From contig JANQRX010000005.1 of assembly GCA_028284325.1 (NCBI GenBank), positions 186,001-250,000 on the forward strand: a DNA stretch of 64,000 nucleotides, given 5' to 3'. Each line of letters opens with the position of its first letter. The stretch's first letter is position 1. The DNA comes from Bauldia sp. GTDB taxonomy: Bacteria; Pseudomonadota; Alphaproteobacteria; Rhizobiales; Kaistiaceae. A program made the translations under genes and the position numbers. Positions 1 through 8,937 of the stretch are shown one piece after another. The notes beneath the pieces are model-generated. The model saw nothing but the letters and a program-made list of their open reading frames with translations, had not been told where the DNA came from and did not search any database.

Positions 1-198
1 GCGCGCCGGATCGGCGGCGACGGCGGCGGAGTCGAGCCGCACGACGTTGAGCGGCTCGTCGCCGGCTACCGCGCGCGTCATGGCCCCGGCGCGCTCGGCG
101 ATCAGGCCGCCGTCCGACCCATACAGCAGAACGACGCGGTAACGGGGATCCGGTCGGGACAGGAAGCGGTCGGCGTCGTCAGCCTTGAGCTGGACCAA
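1..198 (-). CDS. holA: DNA polymerase III delta subunit, N-terminal part
   Basis: This is the N-terminal 66 residues of a gene that runs off the left edge. The reading frame gives a HolA-like start with the segment DRFLSRPDPRYRVVLLYGSD followed by GLIAERA, typical of alphaproteobacterial delta subunits. Delta is the clamp-loader wrench that opens the beta sliding clamp during replication. The only usable start after the upstream in-frame stop is TTG at 198. It lies 13 bases beyond the lptE stop, in the same direction, so leuS, lptE and holA probably form one operon. The leuS-lptE-holA order is common in this class and supports the call. Confidence 0.8.
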   Translation of the reverse strand, partial: MVQLKADDADRFLSRPDPRYRVVLLYGSDGGLIAERAGAMTRAVAGDEPLNVVRLDSAAVAADPAR

Positions 199-211
199 GG
201 GTCGCGCGCCG

Positions 212-742
212 TCAGATCACGCCCTGCGTGGCCGCGGCTGCAAGGCGGATCCGGATGTCGTTGGCGACGGCGGCGGCGGCACGGTCCTGGGCATCGAGCC
301 GGGCGCGCGTGTTGGCGAACGACTGGTTGACCAGGTCGTAGGAGGCTGATCCGCGCACGGTCTCGCGGAGAAGAACTTCGTCGCCGTCGATCGGCGTGAT
401 GGTGTAGGTGGCCGTCACCGTCACGTTCGAGGCCGGGGTCGATTCCACCGGTGTCACGCCGAGCGGGATTTCGGAGCTCGAGACTGCCATGGTCATGCGG
501 TAGGTCGGCGCGACGTCGCTCTGTCGATCGTTGAGATCGAAGACCAGCTTGTTGCGCACCTGCTGTGCGACGCGGTCGTGCACCGGATCGATGGTGATGC
601 GATCGAGGGCGCCGAGCGTGTGCCGGCCGACGGCGTCGGGGCCGTAGAGGGGCTGAACCGAACAGGCCGCGAGCATCACGGCGGCGGCCAGCGCCACCAG
701 CGGTCCCCGGCGTAGTCGTCGGGTCCGGTCAAACGACGACAT
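212..742 (-). CDS. lptE: LPS-assembly lipoprotein LptE
   Basis: The 176-residue product has a lipoprotein signal peptide (hydrophobic stretch about residues 13-25, lipobox LAAC with the acylated cysteine near residue 27) followed by QPLYG, which is characteristic of LptE. LptE is an outer-membrane lipoprotein that plugs the LptD barrel and completes lipopolysaccharide export to the cell surface. Its start overlaps the end of leuS by 14 bases and holA follows after 13 bases, so it is translated within the leuS operon. Sequence identity in this family is low, so signal peptide, size and gene order carry the assignment. Confidence 0.85.
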   Translation of the reverse strand: MSSFDRTRRLRRGPLVALAAAVMLAACSVQPLYGPDAVGRHTLGALDRITIDPVHDRVAQQVRNKLVFDLNDRQSDVAPTYRMTMAVSSSEIPLGVTPVESTPASNVTVTATYTITPIDGDEVLLRETVRGSASYDLVNQSFANTRARLDAQDRAAAAVANDIRIRLAAAATQGVI

Positions 743-3329
743 TGACGATCCTCTTCGGTACGACGACGATCTTCTTCGGCCGGCGACCGTCGAGCGCCCG
801 CTGGACGAAATCCAGCGCCGTCACGGCGGTCTCCACGTCTACTTGCGACGCGTCGGCGTCGATTGTCAATTCGCCGCGTTTCTTGCCGTTGACCTGGACG
901 GGCAGGACGAGCGTCGCATCGGCGAGCAGGCTCTCGTCGGCGGCCGGCCAGTCGCGGGTCGCGACCAGTCCCTCCTGCCCGAGCGCCTGCCAGCATTCCT
1001 CGGCCAGATGCGGCGTGATCGGCGCCATGATCTCGACCAGAATCAGCATCGCCTCGTCGATCACCGCCGCGGTCGCGGGGTCGCCGTCGGCCTCCGCCTG
1101 GGCGGCCGAGATGGCGTTGACGAGCTCGTAGATCTTGGCGACGGCGACGTTGAACCGCAGCGTGGCGAAACCGTCGCCGACGGCGGCGAGGGTGCGGTGG
1201 GCGGTGCGCCGCAACGGATGGTCGCCGGCTTCGACGGGCGGTCCGGCCGCTTCACGGCCGTCGGACCATTCACGCACCAGGCGCCAAACGCGCTGGACGA
1301 AGCGGTGGGCGCCGGCGACGCCTTCCTCCGTCCAGATCACGTCGCGATCGGGCGGCGAGTCCGACAGCATGAACAGGCGCGCGGTGTCGGCGCCGTAGCC
1401 GGCGATGATGTCGGTGGGGTCGACGGTGTTGCGCCGCGACTTCGACATCTTCTCGATGGGACCGATCTCCACCTGCTCGCCGGTGGCGGTCTCGACGGCC
1501 TTGCGGTTCGTGCCCTCGCCGGTGACCTGCACCTCGGCCGGGCTCACCCAGGCACCGTCGGCGCGGCGATAGGTCTCGTGCACCACCATGCCCTGGGTGA
1601 ACAGCCCGGCGAACGGCTCATCGAGATCGAGATGGCCGGTCAGGCGCATGGCGCGGGTGAAGAACCGCGAATAGAGGAGGTGCAGGATCGCGTGTTCGAT
1701 GCCGCCGATGTACTGGTCGACCGGCAGCCAGTCGTTGGCCGCTTGTGGCTCGGTGGGCGTCGCGCTCCGCGGCGCGGTGAAGCGGGCGAAATACCACGAG
1801 GAATCGACGAAGGTGTCCATGGTGTCGGTTTCGCGGATCGCCGGGCGATCGCATTTGGGGCACGCGACGTGCTTCCACGTCGGGTGGTGGTCGAGCGGGT
1901 TGCCGGGACGGTCGAGTTCGACATCGTCGGGCAGTTCGACGGGCAGGTCCGCGGCCGGCACCGGCACAACGCCACAGGCCTCGCAATGGACGACGGGTAT
2001 GGGGCAGCCCCAATAGCGCTGGCGCGAAATACCCCAGTCGCGCAGACGGTAGTTGGTCTCGCGCTTGCCCTGGGGTGCACTGTCAGGGTCGGCCGTCTCC
2101 AGCCGTTCGGCAACGGCGTCCTTGGCGCCGGTGATCGTCATGCCGTCGAGGAAGGCGGAATTGATCATCCGGCCCTCGCCATCATAGGGCTTGTCGGTGA
2201 TGGCAAAGTCGGCCGCGTCGACGCCGTCGGGCAGGACCACGGGCGTCACCGGCAGGTCATACCGGCGCGCGAAATCGAAGTCGCGCTGGTCGTGGGCCGG
2301 GCAGCCGAAGATCGCACCGGCGCCGTACTCCATCAGCACGAAGTTGGCGACGTAGACGGGCAGCGTCCGGTCGTCGAACGGGTGGCGGACGGCAAGGCCG
2401 GTGTCGTGGCCGCGCTTCTCGGCCGATTCGATCGCCGCCTCGCTGGTGCCGGCGTGCCGGCATTCGGCGATGAAACCGGCGAGCGCGGCGTCGCCTTCGG
2501 CGAGTTCGGCGGCCAGCGGATGGTCGGGCGAAAGCGCCATGAACGATGCGCCGAACAGCGTGTCCTGGCGGGTGGTGTAGACCTCGATTTCGCGCGTGCC
2601 GGCCGCCGTCGGCTTCGTCAGCGGAAACCGGACGCGCATGCCCTCGGAGCGGCCGATCCAATTGGCCTGCATCAGGCGCACCTTCGCCGGCCAGCGGTCG
2701 AGGGTCTCCAGCGCCGTCAGCAGGTCCTCGCTGTAGCGGGTGATGCGAAAGAACCACTGGGTCAGTTCGCGTTGTTCGACCTCGGCGCCGGAGCGCCAGC
2801 CGCGGCCGTCGATCACCTGCTCATTGGCGAGCACGGTCTGATCGACCGGATCCCAGTTGACCCGGGAGCTGCGCCGGTAGGCGAGGTCGGCGTCGAGCAG
2901 GTCGAGGAACAGACGCTGTTGCTGGGCATAGTAGTCGACGTCACAGGTGGCGAACTCGCGCGACCAGTCCAGCGACAGGCCCATGGTCTGCAATTGGCCA
3001 CGCATGGTAGCGATGTTCTTGTAGGTCCAGTCGCGCGCCTGGACCTTGTTGGTCATCGCCGCGTTTTCCGCCGGCAGGCCGAAGGCGTCCCAGCCCATCG
3101 GGTGGAGGACGTTGAAGCCGCGGGCGCGCATGTAGCGGGCGACCACGTCGCCCATGGTGTAGTTGCGCACGTGGCCGATATGGATGCGGCCCGACGGATA
3201 GGGGAACATCTCCAGCACGTAGTAGCGCGGCCGGGGGTCGTCGTTCTCCGTCTCGAAGATGCGCGCTTCGCGCCATGCCGCCTGCCAGCGCGGCTCCACG
3301 GCCTGCGGATTGTATCGCTCGGTGCTCAT
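729..3329 (-). CDS. leuS: Leucyl-tRNA synthetase
   Basis: The 866-residue product is a full-length class Ia aminoacyl-tRNA synthetase that charges tRNA-Leu in the cytoplasm. The HIGH signature appears as HIGHVRNY near residue 55 and the KMSKS loop as KMSKSRRN near residue 628. Between them is the CP1 editing insertion, including a zinc-finger-like CEACG...CPKC segment. The open frame extends upstream to 3770, but the family start [16 protein letters not shown] begins at ATG 3329. The upstream extension is arginine- and proline-rich and looks non-coding. lptE follows with a 14-base overlap. The divergent gene yggS starts 125 bases away. Confidence 0.97.
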   Translation of the reverse strand: MSTERYNPQAVEPRWQAAWREARIFETENDDPRPRYYVLEMFPYPSGRIHIGHVRNYTMGDVVARYMRARGFNVLHPMGWDAFGLPAENAAMTNKVQARDWTYKNIATMRGQLQTMGLSLDWSREFATCDVDYYAQQQRLFLDLLDADLAYRRSSRVNWDPVDQTVLANEQVIDGRGWRSGAEVEQRELTQWFFRITRYSEDLLTALETLDRWPAKVRLMQANWIGRSEGMRVRFPLTKPTAAGTREIEVYTTRQDTLFGASFMALSPDHPLAAELAEGDAALAGFIAECRHAGTSEAAIESAEKRGHDTGLAVRHPFDDRTLPVYVANFVLMEYGAGAIFGCPAHDQRDFDFARRYDLPVTPVVLPDGVDAADFAITDKPYDGEGRMINSAFLDGMTITGAKDAVAERLETADPDSAPQGKRETNYRLRDWGISRQRYWGCPIPVVHCEACGVVPVPAADLPVELPDDVELDRPGNPLDHHPTWKHVACPKCDRPAIRETDTMDTFVDSSWYFARFTAPRSATPTEPQAANDWLPVDQYIGGIEHAILHLLYSRFFTRAMRLTGHLDLDEPFAGLFTQGMVVHETYRRADGAWVSPAEVQVTGEGTNRKAVETATGEQVEIGPIEKMSKSRRNTVDPTDIIAGYGADTARLFMLSDSPPDRDVIWTEEGVAGAHRFVQRVWRLVREWSDGREAAGPPVEAGDHPLRRTAHRTLAAVGDGFATLRFNVAVAKIYELVNAISAAQAEADGDPATAAVIDEAMLILVEIMAPITPHLAEECWQALGQEGLVATRDWPAADESLLADATLVLPVQVNGKKRGELTIDADASQVDVETAVTALDFVQRALDGRRPKKIVVVPKRIVNVVV

Positions 3330-3454
3330 GCCGGATCGGTTCCTGGGGCGCGCGTCGCCGGACGCTCCGCGCGGGCCCTGGTTTCCTACAGACTCAGGCC
3401 CGGCGGTCAACACCCGGCATGGCGCGTGGGCGTGGTTGAGGGGCGATCTGCCGC

Positions 3455-4195
3455 ATGATAAGCGCGGGCATGACCACGGGCACAGCCGACGACACGCACG
3501 ACGACACCGACAACGCGACCGGACTCGCGGCGGTGCAGGCCCGCGTCGACGCGGCGGCACGGGCCGCCGGCCGGGCGCCGGACGAGGTGCGGCTGATCGC
3601 CATCTCCAAGACGTTTCCGGCCGAGGCCATCGCGCCGGTGCTTGCCGCCGGCCACCGGGATTTCGGTGAGAACCGCGTCCAGGAGGCGGCCGCCAAATGG
3701 CCGCCGCTCCAGGAGGTGCATCCGGATCTTCGCCTCGACCTGGTGGGGCCGCTGCAGACCAACAAGGCACGCGATGCGGTCGCTCTGTTCGACGTCATCC
3801 ACAGCATCGATCGGGACAGACTGGCGGCGGCGATCGCGCGCGAGATCAAGCGCCAGGACCGGCGGCCGGCGCTCTACGTCCAGGTCAACACCGGCGAGGA
3901 GGCGCAGAAGGCGGGGATCAAGCCGGCCGAGGCGCGCGACTTCGTGCGGCGCTGCCGCGACGAGCACGGCCTCGCGATCACCGGGCTGATGTGCATTCCG
4001 CCGTTCGACGATCCGCCGGCGCCGCACTTCGCGCTGCTCGCCGACATGGCCGCCGACCTCGACGTGACCCGTTTGTCCATGGGGATGAGCGCCGACTTCG
4101 AGACGGCCATCGCGTTCGGCGCCACCGACATCCGCGTCGGTACCGCCATCTTCGGTCAGCGCAGTACCGGTCCGGCTCAGCCGACCTCCACGTAG
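3455..4195 (+). CDS. PLP homeostasis protein, YggS/PROSC family
   Basis: The 246-residue product belongs to the YggS/PLPBP family, fold-type III pyridoxal-phosphate-binding proteins that buffer PLP and affect amino acid homeostasis without a known catalytic reaction. Family motifs are visible: LIAISKT, holding the PLP lysine, then [19 protein letters not shown]-like [10 protein letters not shown], and [10 protein letters not shown] near the C-terminus with the phosphate-binding loop. ATG 3455 has a GAGGGG Shine-Dalgarno about 12 bases upstream; ATG 3470 is an alternative. It is transcribed divergently from leuS and its 3' end overlaps the convergent L,D-transpeptidase gene by 19 bases. Confidence 0.9.
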   Translation: MISAGMTTGTADDTHDDTDNATGLAAVQARVDAAARAAGRAPDEVRLIAISKTFPAEAIAPVLAAGHRDFGENRVQEAAAKWPPLQEVHPDLRLDLVGPLQTNKARDAVALFDVIHSIDRDRLAAAIAREIKRQDRRPALYVQVNTGEEAQKAGIKPAEARDFVRRCRDEHGLAITGLMCIPPFDDPPAPHFALLADMAADLDVTRLSMGMSADFETAIAFGATDIRVGTAIFGQRSTGPAQPTST

Positions 4196-4725
4196 GTGCG
4201 GGGCCCGAGCCGTGGCAGCAGCCGGCGCATGTCCGCGGCGGCGAGCGCTACGCATCCTTCGGTCGATGACAGGTCGGGTTTGGCCAGGTGCATGAAGATG
4301 GCGCTGCCGGCGCCGGGACGGACAGGCGTGACGTTGTGGTTGAGCACGACGACCACGTCGTAGAGATGGTCGTCGCGCCACATGCGCTCCGCACTTGCGG
4401 CATAGGGCAGGCGGACAGGGCGGTTGTAGCGCCGGTCGGCGGGGTCGTCGCACCAGCCGCTGTCGGGCCGGATGCGGTATCGGGGTAGGCCGCAGTCGGG
4501 CACGCCCCAGCGATCGGCGCGATACCAGACGACCAGCGGACGTAGCCGCGCCCGCGGCGTGGCGCCGTCGCCTTCGCGCTTGGCGCCGACGACGCCGGAC
4601 CGGCCGAGGGCGACCGGGACCAGGCGGGTGCCGATGCGCAGATGCCCGCGATGGCGCGGCGCGGTCGACGGGGCGACCCGCAGGACGGTCGCGAAGCGGC
4701 CCGCACGCCGATCGGGCGATCCCAT
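4177..4725 (-). CDS. L,D-transpeptidase (YkuD) family protein
   Basis: The 182-residue product carries the YkuD catalytic signature: FMHLAKPD supplies the histidine, and SSTEGCVAL supplies the serine-x-x-glycine-cysteine nucleophile motif. An earlier ALGRSGV...KREGDGATP segment matches the short, single-domain YkuD group of proteobacteria. These enzymes make 3-3 peptidoglycan cross-links or attach proteins to peptidoglycan. No convincing signal peptide is visible at the N-terminus, so either the start is wrong or the protein belongs to the subgroup lacking one. It is divergent from the response regulator gene, sharing a 115-base promoter region. Confidence 0.85.
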   Translation of the reverse strand: MGSPDRRAGRFATVLRVAPSTAPRHRGHLRIGTRLVPVALGRSGVVGAKREGDGATPRARLRPLVVWYRADRWGVPDCGLPRYRIRPDSGWCDDPADRRYNRPVRLPYAASAERMWRDDHLYDVVVVLNHNVTPVRPGAGSAIFMHLAKPDLSSTEGCVALAAADMRRLLPRLGPRTYVEVG

Positions 4726-4840
4726 TGGTCGCTCTCCCTATTCTTGCGCCGGCCCCCGAATGGGGGCTACACCATCACGCTTACCAGACGTTCACGGATT
4801 CGCCGCACAAGCACGACTCCCGGAACAACGAGGCAACAGC

Positions 4841-5524
4841 ATGCCGGTTCGCAAGCTCCTCGTCGTCGATGATGACGAAACCCTGCGCGACAGCCTTGTG
4901 GAGCAGTTGTCGCTCTACGAGGAATTCGAGACCAGCCACGAGGCGACGGCTGCCGCCGGCGTCCAGCGGGCACGCTCGGAACCGACCGATCTAGTGATCA
5001 TGGATGTCGGCCTGCCGGACATGGACGGACGTGAGGCGGTCAAGCTTCTGCGCAAGGGCGGCTTCAAGGCGCCGGTCATCATGCTGACGGCGCAGGATTC
5101 GGAATCCGACACCATCCTCGGGCTGGAATCCGGCGCCAACGACTACGTCACCAAGCCGTTCCGCTTCGCCGTCCTGCTCGCCCGCATCCGCGCCCAGCTT
5201 CGCCAGCACGAGCAGAGCGAGGACGCCGTCTTCACCATCGGCCGCTACACCTTCCGGCCGAGCGCCAAGATGCTGGTCGACGATCGCGGCCAGAAGGTGC
5301 GGCTGACCGAGAAGGAAACCGCCATCCTCAAATACCTCTACCGGGCGGGCGAGAAGGTCATCACCCGCGACGTGCTCCTCCACGAGGTGTGGGGCTACAA
5401 TTCCGGCGTCACGACCCACACGCTGGAAACCCACATCTACCGCCTGCGCCAGAAGATCGAACGCGACCCCTCCAAGGCGGAGCTCCTGGTCACCGAGTCG
5501 GGCGGGTACAAACTGGTCCCTTGA
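4841..5524 (+). CDS. OmpR/PhoB-family response regulator
   Basis: The 227-residue product is a two-domain transcription factor. The receiver domain (residues 1-120) has the acidic pair DDD near residue 10, the phospho-acceptor aspartate in VIMDVGLPD, the conserved threonine in MLTAQD and the lysine in YVTKPF. The winged-helix DNA-binding domain (about 130-227) has the LTEKETAILKYLYRAGEKVI and TLETHIYRLRQKI signatures of the OmpR/PhoB group. The start at ATG 4841 gives the canonical MPVRKLLVVDDDE. No histidine kinase lies beside it, so it is an orphan regulator within this window. A cyclic-nucleotide-binding protein gene follows after 22 bases. Confidence 0.93.
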   Translation: MPVRKLLVVDDDETLRDSLVEQLSLYEEFETSHEATAAAGVQRARSEPTDLVIMDVGLPDMDGREAVKLLRKGGFKAPVIMLTAQDSESDTILGLESGANDYVTKPFRFAVLLARIRAQLRQHEQSEDAVFTIGRYTFRPSAKMLVDDRGQKVRLTEKETAILKYLYRAGEKVITRDVLLHEVWGYNSGVTTHTLETHIYRLRQKIERDPSKAELLVTESGGYKLVP

Positions 5525-5546
5525 CCGTGCAACCGGCAGTCCTGCC

Positions 5547-6014
5547 ATGAGCCTTGAGGGCGACATCGCGCTGCTCAAGCGCATTCCCCTGTTCGCCGAC
5601 CTGCCCGACGAGCAGTTGCGTCTCGTGGCCTTCAGCTCGACCAAGGTCGATCTGCAATCCGGCGAGAAACTGTTCGAGTCGGGGGACCCGGCGGCGTCCG
5701 GCTACATCGTCTGCACCGGCGCGATTGAACTTGCCGCCGACGGCGACGATGCCGCCTCCGCGACGGTGTGCGAGCCCGGCTCGCTGGTGGGCGAGTTGGC
5801 CCTGTTCATCGATACCCAACGCCCGGCGCGTGCGCGCGCCCGCGGCGAAACCCAGCTCATGGAGATCGAGCGCAAGCTGATCATCCGCATGCTGCACGAG
5901 TATCCGCACCTGGCGCTGCGCCTCCGGGCCAAGCTGTCGGAACGCCTCACTGCAACGGTCTCGGAACTCGCGAAGGTGCGGAAGTCGCTGCTTGAGGTGA
6001 AGTCGAGCCGCTAG
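5547..6014 (+). CDS. Cyclic nucleotide-binding domain protein (no DNA-binding domain)
   Basis: The 155-residue product consists almost entirely of a CRP-type cyclic-nucleotide-binding fold. Visible features are LLKRIPLFADLPDEQLRLVA at the N-terminus, the GEKLFESGDPA strand, and GSLVGELALF with the phosphate-binding glycine-glutamate pair, followed by TQRPARARA. A C-terminal amphipathic helix rich in leucine and arginine may dimerise. There is no helix-turn-helix, so it probably acts through protein contacts rather than as a Crp repressor. It starts 22 bases after the orphan response regulator and is likely co-transcribed, suggesting a signalling pair. Confidence 0.85.
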   Translation: MSLEGDIALLKRIPLFADLPDEQLRLVAFSSTKVDLQSGEKLFESGDPAASGYIVCTGAIELAADGDDAASATVCEPGSLVGELALFIDTQRPARARARGETQLMEIERKLIIRMLHEYPHLALRLRAKLSERLTATVSELAKVRKSLLEVKSSR

Positions 6015-6039
6015 AGCGTTCTTGTCTGGGAGATCCGCC

Positions 6040-6432
6040 ATGGACCGTTTCACGGGAGGCTGCCTGTGTGGCAGCGTGCGCTTCGTGGCGTCCGGACGCC
6101 CCTACCGGGTCGGCGTCTGCCACTGTCTCGACTGCCGCAAGCACCACGGGGCGCTGTTCAGCGCTTCGGCGATCTTTCCGGAGGATGCGGTGACGGTCGA
6201 GGGTGAGACGCGGGACCACGACGGACGGCACTTCTGCCCCCGCTGCGGCTCGTCGGTCTTCGCGCGCACCGGGGACGAGATCGAGGTGCACCTCGGATCG
6301 CTCGATGCTCCCAACCAACTGATACCGACCTACGAAAGCTGGATCGACCGGCGTGAGGCCTGGCTGCCTCCGTTTCCGCTCGCGAAGCGCTACGACCGCG
6401 ATCGCGACGCCACGGGTCGGTCCGAAACGTAG
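6040..6432 (+). CDS. GFA family zinc-binding protein
   Basis: The 130-residue product has the cysteine pattern of the glutathione-dependent formaldehyde-activating (GFA/CENP-V) fold: GGCLCGSVRF near residue 6, CHCLDCRKHHG near residue 30 and FCPRCGSSVF near residue 67. These cysteines bind zinc structurally and catalytically. True Gfa from Paracoccus binds glutathione, but most small homologues have unknown substrates, so only the family is assigned. ATG 6040 was chosen over an in-frame TTG 18 bases upstream because it gives the usual start of the family. Convergent with xthA, whose stop lies 8 bases away. Confidence 0.88.
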   Translation: MDRFTGGCLCGSVRFVASGRPYRVGVCHCLDCRKHHGALFSASAIFPEDAVTVEGETRDHDGRHFCPRCGSSVFARTGDEIEVHLGSLDAPNQLIPTYESWIDRREAWLPPFPLAKRYDRDRDATGRSET

Positions 6433-6439
6433 GTTGCTC

Positions 6440-7258
6440 TCAGGAACGTCGGGGCCGTCCGAAGTCGACCACCACGGGCACGTGGTCGGAAGGCCGGGGC
6501 CAGTCGCGCGTTGCCGCCACGATCGATGCCGCCTTCAGCGTCGGCACCAGACCGTCGCTGACCCAGATGTGATCAAGACGGCGGCCGCGGTTGGAGGCGC
6601 GCCAGTCGCGCGCGCGGTAACTCCACCAACTGTAGAGCTTCTCCTCCGGCGGCACGAAATGGCGGACCGCATCGGTCCAGCCGCCGCGCGTCCGCAGCAC
6701 CTCGAGCCGGTCGGTCTCGGCCGGCGTGTGGGAGACGATCCTGAGGAGTTGCCGGTGCGACCACACGTCGGTGGCGAGCGGCGCGACGTTGAGGTCGCCG
6801 GTCAGGATCGCGTCTTCGGGACGACGTTCGAGAAAGGCACCGAGCTCCTCGATGAAAGCGAGCTTGTGGGCGAACTTCTCGTTGACGTCGGGATCGGGAA
6901 TGTCGCCGCCGGCCGGCACGTAGGTGTTGTGGATGGTGAGCTGCTGCCCGCCAAGCCTGATAGTCACGGCGACGTGCCGGGCGTCGTCCTTGCCACAGAA
7001 GGCCTGGCGGAAGCTCTCCGAAAACGGCCGCCGCGAAACCGTGGCGACGCCGTGGTAGCCCTTCTGGCCGTGCACGGCGCGATAGCGATAGCCGGCCGCC
7101 GCGAACGCCTTGTGGGGAAACTGGTCGTCGCGGCACTTGATCTCCTGCAGGCACAGGACATCGGGCCGGTGCTCGGCGAGAAACCGCGTCACCAGGTCGA
7201 TCCGCAGACGGACGGAGTTGATGTTCCAGGTCGCGAGTCGGAGGGGCACGGGCGCCAT
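6440..7258 (-). CDS. xthA: Exodeoxyribonuclease III
   Basis: The 272-residue product is an AP endonuclease/3'-5' exonuclease of the EEP superfamily acting in base excision repair. Signature elements are LRLATWNINSVR at the start, CLQEIKC with the metal-binding glutamate, the TYVPAGG loop, GDLNVAP with the catalytic aspartate-asparagine, YSWWSYR, RLDHIW and the terminal SDHVPV with the catalytic histidine. The open frame begins further upstream, but ATG 7258 gives the standard N-terminus. xthA, lolA and ftsK are neighbours in many alphaproteobacteria; here a serine hydrolase gene separates xthA from lolA. Confidence 0.95.
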   Translation of the reverse strand: MAPVPLRLATWNINSVRLRIDLVTRFLAEHRPDVLCLQEIKCRDDQFPHKAFAAAGYRYRAVHGQKGYHGVATVSRRPFSESFRQAFCGKDDARHVAVTIRLGGQQLTIHNTYVPAGGDIPDPDVNEKFAHKLAFIEELGAFLERRPEDAILTGDLNVAPLATDVWSHRQLLRIVSHTPAETDRLEVLRTRGGWTDAVRHFVPPEEKLYSWWSYRARDWRASNRGRRLDHIWVSDGLVPTLKAASIVAATRDWPRPSDHVPVVVDFGRPRRS

Positions 7259-7291
7259 CAGACCCGATCGGCCGGCGCCGGACAAGAAGAA

Positions 7292-7317
7292 CGCCCAGCC
7301 CCGGGGGAGGCTGGGCG
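7292..7317 (-). terminator. Rho-independent terminator after the serine hydrolase gene
   Basis: The arms CGCCCAGCC (7292-7300) and GGCTGGGCG (7309-7317) form a perfect 9-bp stem with an 8-base loop. On the minus strand the hairpin is followed by a T-rich run (GTTCTTCTTG). It lies between the end of the serine hydrolase gene and the start of xthA, so it probably ends the ftsK-lolA-hydrolase transcript. Confidence 0.6.
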
Positions 7318-7475
7318 CCCTTTGCGCAACAGCGCGGCGCCGGCGAACCGACGCCCGCGGACCGTTCTCGGCGAGACGGGGGGCGCAACCGAATATGAAC
7401 GACCCGCTGTGAGGAAAAACATGGTACCGCCGCCGCCGCTTTCAAGGGCGATCCTGGCGCGGCGCGCGAGCAGTT

Positions 7476-8921
7476 TCACGCTTTCCGCAGGCGGTAGAAC
7501 CGGATGGCCGCCGCGGCCAATCCGAGCGCGGCCATCGTCACGAGCCACAAAGCGAGGTCCGGCGTCTGGACAATGATGTCACGCCAGCCAAGTCCGACCA
7601 GCAGCGGCACGGCAACGATGATGGCCGCCGCGAAGAGGATATCCACGAGCGCCGAAACGGCCGGCCGCCGCACCGGATCGCGGCCGATGGCGACCCGAAA
7701 GGACGTCACGATCTGGTGCAGCAGAATAAGGCCCAGACCACCCCAGTAGATCATCAGCCAGGTGCGGAATCCGAGATTCGGAAGCCCCAGAGGGCCGCCG
7801 GCCAGGTGAATCGCGATTTCGTTCGCAAGCCGATGGCTCGTCGCGCGGATCGGAAACGGAAGCAGCGAGGACGCATTCGTCAGCACGACGACACCGGCGG
7901 CGAGGTCCGGCAACAGCACCATCTTGCCGCGGTAGTTGGGCAGGACGCCGCCGTGCTGCACCGTGCGAACGCCGGCGAGGTCCGCCTCGCGCCAGCCGAG
8001 ACCGTAGCGGAAACCGTCACCCTGGGCCGTGCCGGTATGCATGGCGGCCATCCCGTCGCTGCTGAGGAGGGAACGACCGTCCAGGGTTCCGTCGCCGAGC
8101 TGGAACTCCAGGAACGTTGCCATCTCCTGCGCGGACGCCGATACCGATGCCGTCGCCAGCCGCCCGGGATCGGGTGGCAGGGTCTTGGCCGTCGGCCAGA
8201 CGACCCAGTACTGATGCCCCTGGGCCAGCGGGCCGTCGTGTTGCATGCCCAGCGGACCCAGAACCTGCTCCTCGAGAAGAGCCTCGAAGGGTTGCTGCGT
8301 CTCCACCTCCAGAAGGCGCGCGGCAACGAGGTAGTTGGCGCTGGAATAGACATGGCGTTCGCCGGGCTTCGCATCGAGCTGTGCGTCGGCTACCGCCGCG
8401 ACGTAGGCCGAGAGCGGCGATCCCGCCGGCGGGCCGGGTGTTCGTGTCGGAAGGCCGCTTGTGTGCGTCAAGAGATGCCGAAGCGTGACGTCCTGCCAGG
8501 CGCTCCCTGCGCCGGTTTGCAACTCCGGAAGGGCCGCGCCGGCCGGTTGATCAAGGGTCAGGGCGCCTGCCTCGGCGAGGCGCATGACCGTCAGCGCAGT
8601 GAAGGCCTTGCTCATGGAGCCCAGCAGGAAGCGTGTTTCTCCGTCGACCTCACGGCCGTTGCCGTCAACGCCGAACCCCCTGACAAGGACGGTTTCGCCG
8701 TCCATCACCACGGCGATGGCGGCACCGGGAACGCGGTCGCGTCGGAGCGTGTCGGCCACGTGGTCGGCCACGGCCTCGAGATCGATCGCGTCGGACGACG
8801 ACTGCGCCTGTGCGCTGCCGTCGAGGCAGGCAAGCACCATGACCAGGCCGGCGAGGCCCAGCCGCCGACCCGTCCTGTCCCGAGCCGGCCACGCGGCGGA
8901 ACGACTTGAGCGAACGAACAA
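7476..8921 (-). CDS. Beta-lactamase-family serine hydrolase with C-terminal membrane domain
   Basis: The 481-residue product has a signal peptide or anchor (hydrophobic residues about 21-38), then a class C beta-lactamase/D-alanyl carboxypeptidase-like domain. The catalytic SxxK motif is SMSK at residues 102-105. The second motif reads YSS at 192-194 where YxN is usual, within YSSANYLVA. The third motif is HGG at 322-324 in place of KTG. About four hydrophobic segments span residues 395-480, a layout seen in membrane-tailed penicillin-binding-protein-like esterases. The role is probably peptidoglycan- or ester-directed; resistance cannot be inferred. It begins 16 bases after lolA and is absent from the usual lolA-xthA junction. 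Confidence 0.82.
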   Translation of the reverse strand: MFVRSSRSAAWPARDRTGRRLGLAGLVMVLACLDGSAQAQSSSDAIDLEAVADHVADTLRRDRVPGAAIAVVMDGETVLVRGFGVDGNGREVDGETRFLLGSMSKAFTALTVMRLAEAGALTLDQPAGAALPELQTGAGSAWQDVTLRHLLTHTSGLPTRTPGPPAGSPLSAYVAAVADAQLDAKPGERHVYSSANYLVAARLLEVETQQPFEALLEEQVLGPLGMQHDGPLAQGHQYWVVWPTAKTLPPDPGRLATASVSASAQEMATFLEFQLGDGTLDGRSLLSSDGMAAMHTGTAQGDGFRYGLGWREADLAGVRTVQHGGVLPNYRGKMVLLPDLAAGVVVLTNASSLLPFPIRATSHRLANEIAIHLAGGPLGLPNLGFRTWLMIYWGGLGLILLHQIVTSFRVAIGRDPVRRPAVSALVDILFAAAIIVAVPLLVGLGWRDIIVQTPDLALWLVTMAALGLAAAAIRFYRLRKA

Positions 8922-8937
8922 CCGATCGGTGCTCAGG

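Noticed and set aside
729-3458. Long plus-strand open frames antisense to leuS (for example 843-3458) that look like 870-residue proteins.
   Set aside because: They are GC-driven shadows of leuS with arginine/glycine/valine-rich sequence and no motif; leuS has full signature motifs.
7318-7475. Small RNA such as SRP RNA in the gap between xthA and the hydrolase gene.
   Set aside because: The conserved SRP GGUCAGG...GGAAG core is absent; only the terminator hairpin is supported.
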